From NCBI RefSeq assembly GCF_000184745.1, contig NC_014931.1, positions 4,960,001-5,024,000 of the forward strand: a DNA stretch of 64,000 nt, given 5' to 3'. Positions within the stretch are counted from its first letter, which is position 1. Each line of letters opens with the position of its first letter. Below the pieces are notes generated by a model. The model was not told the DNA's origin. It was given only the letters and a program-made list of their open reading frames with translations, and searched no databases. A program made the position numbers and the translations under genes. This document shows positions 62,995 through 64,000 of this stretch, in pieces. Source of the DNA: Variovorax paradoxus EPS. Its GTDB lineage: Bacteria; Pseudomonadota; Gammaproteobacteria; Burkholderiales; Burkholderiaceae_C.

Positions 62995-64000
62995 ATGTCG
63001 TCTGCCTTCCGCGTTCCGCATCTCGCTCGTCTCGCCCTTGCCGCCACGTGGCTCGCGGCGCTGGCCCTGCAGCCCGCATCGGCCGATCCGCTGCCCGCGC
63101 GCAACGGCTTCCCGACGCAGACAGTGAAGTTCATCTCGCCCTTCCCGCCCGGCGGCGGCAACGACGCGACCGCGCGGCTGGTCACCACGCGCCTGCCGGA
63201 AATCATGGGACAGGCCGCGGTGGTCGACAACCGCGGCGGCGCCGGCGGGAACATCGGCGCCAAGACGGTGGCCGAGTCAAAACCCGACGGCTACACGGTG
63301 CTCACCTCGCAGGTGTCGATCATGGCGGTGAACCCCACGCTCTACGCCTCGGCCGGGTTCGATCCGGTGAAGAACTTCATCCCGATCACGCAGATCAACG
63401 CAGCGCCGCTCGCGCTCGTGGTCGACGCCAACTCGGCGCTCAAGAGCTTTGCCGACCTCGCCACCAAGGCCAAGGCGAAGCCCGGCAAGGTGACCTACGC
63501 GACGCCGGGCAACGGCACGCTCTCGCACCTCGTGGGCGTGGTGCTCGCCAAGGACAACGGCATCGATATGACCCACGTGCCCTACAAGGGCGCCGGCCCC
63601 GCGCTGACCGACCTGCTCGGCGGGCAGGTCGATGTGCTCGTGACTTCCACCGCCTCGGTCGCGGGCCTGGTGCAGAACGGCAAGCTGCGCGTGCTCGCCG
63701 TGACCAGCCCGCGCCGCATCGGCGTGTTCGCCAAGTCGCCGACCCTCGAAGAGCTGGGCTATGCCGGCGCGCGCTTCGAAGACTGGTACGGCTTCTTCGC
63801 ACCGGCCGGCACGCCGCCCGAGCGCGTGGCGTATTTGAACGAAGCCATCGTGCGCACGCTGCGCTTGCCCGAGGTGACCAAGCTGGTGAACGATGGCGGC
63901 AGCGAAGTGGTGGCCAACTCGTCGGAGGCCTTCGCCGCGCAGCTGAAACTGGACATCGACCGCTGGTCCCGCATCGTCAAGCTCTCCGGTGCGAAGGCGG
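62995..64000 (+). CDS. Tripartite tricarboxylate transporter binding protein (Bug family), cut by the window edge
   Basis: At least 335 residues, nearly complete. Signal peptide ending LQPASAD, then the Bug/TctC signatures: VKFISPFPPGGGNDATARLV, GQAAVVDNRGGAGGNIGA, VAESKPDGYTVL, HVPYKGAGPALTDLLGGQVDV and YGFFAPAGTPPERVAYLNEAI. These proteins deliver carboxylates or other small ligands to TctAB-type permeases, or act as sensors. AGGAG precedes the ATG by 7 bases. It follows the dioxygenase-rhodanese pair and may bring in the sulfur compound; stop codon not seen. Confidence 0.9.
   Translation, partial: MSSAFRVPHLARLALAATWLAALALQPASADPLPARNGFPTQTVKFISPFPPGGGNDATARLVTTRLPEIMGQAAVVDNRGGAGGNIGAKTVAESKPDGYTVLTSQVSIMAVNPTLYASAGFDPVKNFIPITQINAAPLALVVDANSALKSFADLATKAKAKPGKVTYATPGNGTLSHLVGVVLAKDNGIDMTHVPYKGAGPALTDLLGGQVDVLVTSTASVAGLVQNGKLRVLAVTSPRRIGVFAKSPTLEELGYAGARFEDWYGFFAPAGTPPERVAYLNEAIVRTLRLPEVTKLVNDGGSEVVANSSEAFAAQLKLDIDRWSRIVKLSGAKA

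Noticed and set aside
61276..63021. Minus-strand frame opposite the rhodanese gene
   Set aside because: The plus-strand protein has four recognisable domains and a catalytic Cys; the antisense frame has none.

Overview
The window is high-GC DNA from a beta-proteobacterium. Gene content and dispersed intergenic repeats point to the Comamonadaceae, most likely Variovorax (inferred from protein character, no search run). It reads as chromosomal metabolic territory with one active-type insertion sequence and one small scar of older mobile DNA. No tRNA, rRNA or CRISPR array was seen.

Layout. 1-4745: three minus-strand secreted DUF11-repeat proteins, the last running off the left edge. 5176-6069: a LysR regulator. 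6112-6972: mostly empty, with a truncated XRE-type repressor and an IS21 istA remnant. 6973-15592: nucleobase and organic acid uptake (NCS1 transporter, hydantoin/allantoin-type racemase, GntR regulator, NCS2 xanthine/urate-type permease, aldo/keto reductase, small hydrolase, DctA-type symporter, second GntR), with TTGTATACAA-like operators before the three transporters. 15758-18976: AI-2E family protein, DUF2141 protein and carotenoid oxygenase. 19348-24007: LysR regulator and the glyoxylate operon gcl-hyi-glxR. 24142-28032: halogenase-like flavoprotein and malic enzyme maeB. 28062-37236: a type VI secretion accessory island (vgrG, two small exported proteins, tli3-like, tle3, tla3-like) in which tle3 is broken by an IS3-family (IS2 group) element with a 4-bp target duplication. 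37508-40653: NMT1/THI5-type ABC importer plus a deaminase. 40665-43763: two-component system and PAP2 protein. 43881-47279: lpxO, imine-reductase-like enzyme with HxlR regulator, OsmC protein, Lrp regulator. 47408-48709: dadA. 48733-52650: Rieske oxygenase divergent from a second NMT1-type binding protein, deaminase and ureD. 52792-59601: DUF4331 protein, lipoprotein, TPR protein, HupE/UreJ-like membrane protein, NikR and a TonB-dependent receptor. 59695-64000: LysR regulator, thiol dioxygenase, four-domain rhodanese, and a partial tripartite-type (Bug) binding protein.

How it fits together. A purine-nitrogen theme runs through much of the window: uptake of xanthine/urate and allantoin-like compounds, allantoin-type racemase, glyoxylate salvage (gcl, hyi, glxR), guanine-type deaminases, an HpxD-like Rieske oxygenase and a urease accessory protein. 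The most notable signal is a pair of matching about 60-nt structured leaders pointing in opposite directions in the Rieske/binding-protein intergenic region. They look like two NMT1-motif (xanthine-I) riboswitches serving divergent transcripts. A nickel theme (ureD, HupE/UreJ-like, NikR, TonB receptor) is next door. Xanthine dehydrogenase, uricase, allantoinase and the urease subunits are not in this window.

Two dispersed palindromic repeat families sit mostly between convergent genes. One of them supplies the last codons of the Rieske gene.
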